From assembly GCA_023391415.1 (NCBI GenBank), contig JAEWAY010000010.1, forward strand, positions 47,221 through 111,220: DNA of 64,000 nucleotides, read 5' to 3'. Below, piece after piece: positions 63,309 to 64,000 of the stretch (the stretch's first letter is position 1; each line of letters starts with the position of its first letter). The translations under genes and the position numbers were made by a program. Below the pieces are notes generated by a model that saw only the letters and a program-made list of their open reading frames with translations, was not told the origin of the DNA and searched no databases. Source of the stretch: Bacteroidota bacterium (GTDB lineage Bacteria; Bacteroidota; Bacteroidia; Cytophagales; Cytophagaceae).

Positions 63309-63508
63309 CCGTTTGATCAGCTTATATAAATATCAGCAAATTCGGGGATATTTCAATTACAAAACCAGACTTTTATTACGCTTTTGTCGTCGATCGGCAA
63401 TCATATGATTTTGCCCGGGGATCGACGACTACTTAAAATCAGCTACTTATATGTTTTTCATTATAAATTACCTACATAGGGAGCCTGATTTCGGTCGATC
63501 GACGACCT
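63309..63508 (-). promoter_or_regulatory. CRISPR leader region
   Basis: AT-rich, gene-free stretch of 200 bases between the newest repeat and cas2. It contains a partial repeat (ATTTCAATTAC at 63350), a long hairpin at 63386-63429 and a third copy of its arm at 63497-63506. The leader should carry the promoter and the integration signals; no TAnnTTTG element was found in it, so the promoter position is not identified. Confidence 0.75.
63386..63429. repeat. long palindrome inside the CRISPR leader
   Basis: GTCGTCGATC (63386-63395) pairs with GATCGACGAC (63420-63429). Inside, GGCAA (63396-63400) pairs with TTGCC (63411-63415), and the centre contains TCATATGA, itself a palindrome. GATCGACGAC recurs at 63497-63506 just after the cas2 stop. 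The right arm starts with GGGGATC, echoing no repeat sequence; it is not derived from the CRISPR repeat. Confidence 0.65.
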
Positions 63509-63772
63509 TTACAGAAAATTATCCAACTCATTCTTCTCTTTACCAATCACTTCCTTCTTGAGCCATTTTTCCTCTCTGCTCTGAAAAATGATTATCGAAT
63601 CTTCTGACTTATTCATGATCTTTGAAGCTTCCGCCTTAAGTTCTTTAAGCTTTACTTCAGTAATCTCTCCTTCAAAAACGGAGTTCTGTATCCAATTAAG
63701 ATACCTGCGACACAACTTCAGCATTTTAGCCACACGGCGTTCTCCAACGTCATAAACAAGGATTATATACAT
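63509..63772 (-). CDS. cas2: CRISPR-associated endoribonuclease Cas2
   Basis: An 87-residue Cas2, the central dimer of the Cas1-Cas2 integrase that adds new spacers. The N-terminal strand MYIILVYDVGERRVAKMLKL with Asp8, then CRRYLNWIQNSVFEGEITEV and the C-terminal strand SIIIFQSREEKWLKKEVIGK are all typical. The stop is 200 bases from the array. Upstream, instead of cas1 directly, there are heptamer repeats and a four-helix-bundle gene; cas1 must lie further along or elsewhere. Confidence 0.95.
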   Translation of the reverse strand: MYIILVYDVGERRVAKMLKLCRRYLNWIQNSVFEGEITEVKLKELKAEASKIMNKSEDSIIIFQSREEKWLKKEVIGKEKNELDNFL

Positions 63773-63780
63773 AGATCAGG

Positions 63781-63871
63781 ATTGAGGATTGAGGATTGAG
63801 GGATGAGGATTGAGGGATGAGGATTGAGGGATGAGGGTTGAGGGTTGAGGGTTGAAATATGAGGATTGAGG
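63781..63871. repeat. tandem heptamer repeats, 13 units
   Basis: Thirteen consecutive 7-base units of the type ATTGAGG, GATGAGG and GTTGAGG (two units deviate: GTTGAAA and TATGAGG). The phase is kept across all 91 bases. The block fills the space between the start of cas2 and the end of the four-helix-bundle gene. It has no open frame of interest and no internal symmetry. Similar heptad tracts occur between genes in other Bacteroidota. Confidence 0.85.
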
Positions 63872-63878
63872 TTAAAAT

Positions 63879-64000
63879 TCATAATTTCTTTCGTTTGTGC
63901 CTTATTGTATTTGTTATTTTCACCAGTTCTTCCGCTTCTTGTAATAGGGGATTTATTTTTACGACCTCCATAATTTTTGATTCTAGTAGTAATTCTAACC
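63879..64000 (-). CDS. four-helix-bundle protein (23S rRNA intervening-sequence type), C-terminal fragment
   Basis: The window cuts this gene; only the last 40 codons are visible, reading LELLLESKIMEVVKINPLLQ then EAEELVKITNTIRHKRKKL and TGA. This is the end of the S23/IVP four-helix-bundle family, whose last helix typically contains AEELVKI. The relation is confident from this segment but the full length is unknown. Members occur in 23S rRNA insertions and, as Avd, in diversity-generating retroelements. Here it precedes cas2 on the same strand, with the heptamer tract between them. Partial: the 5' end lies outside the window. Confidence 0.6.
   Translation of the reverse strand, partial: LELLLESKIMEVVKINPLLQEAEELVKITNTIRHKRKKL

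Noticed and set aside
1..64000. Search by eye for rRNA, tRNA, transposase genes and insertion-sequence ends
   Set aside because: No convincing example was seen; a covariance-model or IS search could still find short ones in the gaps.

Overview
The window looks like a chromosomal segment of a Bacteroidota bacterium, probably of the Cytophagales type; genus cannot be told from sequence alone. The signs are several families largely confined to that phylum (DUF4834, DUF4175, DUF3078, DUF4105/Lnb), a secreted metallopeptidase with a type IX secretion C-terminal sorting domain, a carbamoyl-phosphate synthase large subunit without the C-terminal allosteric domain, and promoters of the TTTG / TAnnTTTG kind rather than sigma-70 boxes. 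No rRNA or tRNA gene was seen.

Layout. 0-11.5 kb holds housekeeping genes: a YihY membrane protein, carB, a DUF4834 protein, a class I aldolase, accD, a class II aldolase, a degenerate HepT-like protein, OsmC, a 1-Cys peroxiredoxin and a DUF1801/alpha-CTD-like pair. 11.7-20.5 kb holds a large T9SS-secreted M43 metallopeptidase, a secreted protein with a Fur-like site upstream, and a 974-residue FAD/Fe-S D-2-hydroxyacid dehydrogenase. At 20.7 kb is lnb, a lipoprotein N-acyltransferase homologue, followed by an AT-rich patch (21.9-23.2 kb) of broken genes. 23.3-29.1 kb is a complete tripartite RND efflux operon. 29.5-41.2 kb is mixed: a MEKHLA protein, outer-membrane barrels, a 2-oxoglutarate dioxygenase, rsmI, an egtB-egtD ergothioneine pair, a SPOR protein, fumC, a Dabb protein and a TPR protein.

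41.2-45.4 kb looks origin-proximal. An AT-rich gap at 41,272-41,603 carries a perfect DnaA box, four one-mismatch boxes and a 16-bp AT palindrome. Just upstream of mnmG lie two identical 16-bp parS-like palindromes. A hand count suggests G/C strand composition changes across the gap. Downstream are mnmG, ybeY, an anti-sigma kinase and DUF4175, all on the minus strand.

49.6-59.6 kb holds an oligopeptide-type binding protein, xthA, comF, an orphan TIR-like (CAP12/Pycsar type) protein, a serine beta-lactamase-fold hydrolase, a 1039-residue outer-membrane protein combining a peptidase-MA-like region, a beta-propeller and an Omp85-like barrel, and an FAD oxidoreductase.

59.7-63.8 kb is a CRISPR locus: 55 identical 30-nt repeats plus one decayed terminal repeat, transcribed leftward from a leader that contains a long palindrome, then cas2. 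Beyond cas2 are 13 heptamer tandem repeats and the end of a four-helix-bundle (IVP-type) gene cut by the window edge. The effector cas genes are not in the window. The most interesting candidates are the oriC/parS region, the orphan TIR-like gene and the cas2 / heptamer-repeat / four-helix-bundle arrangement.
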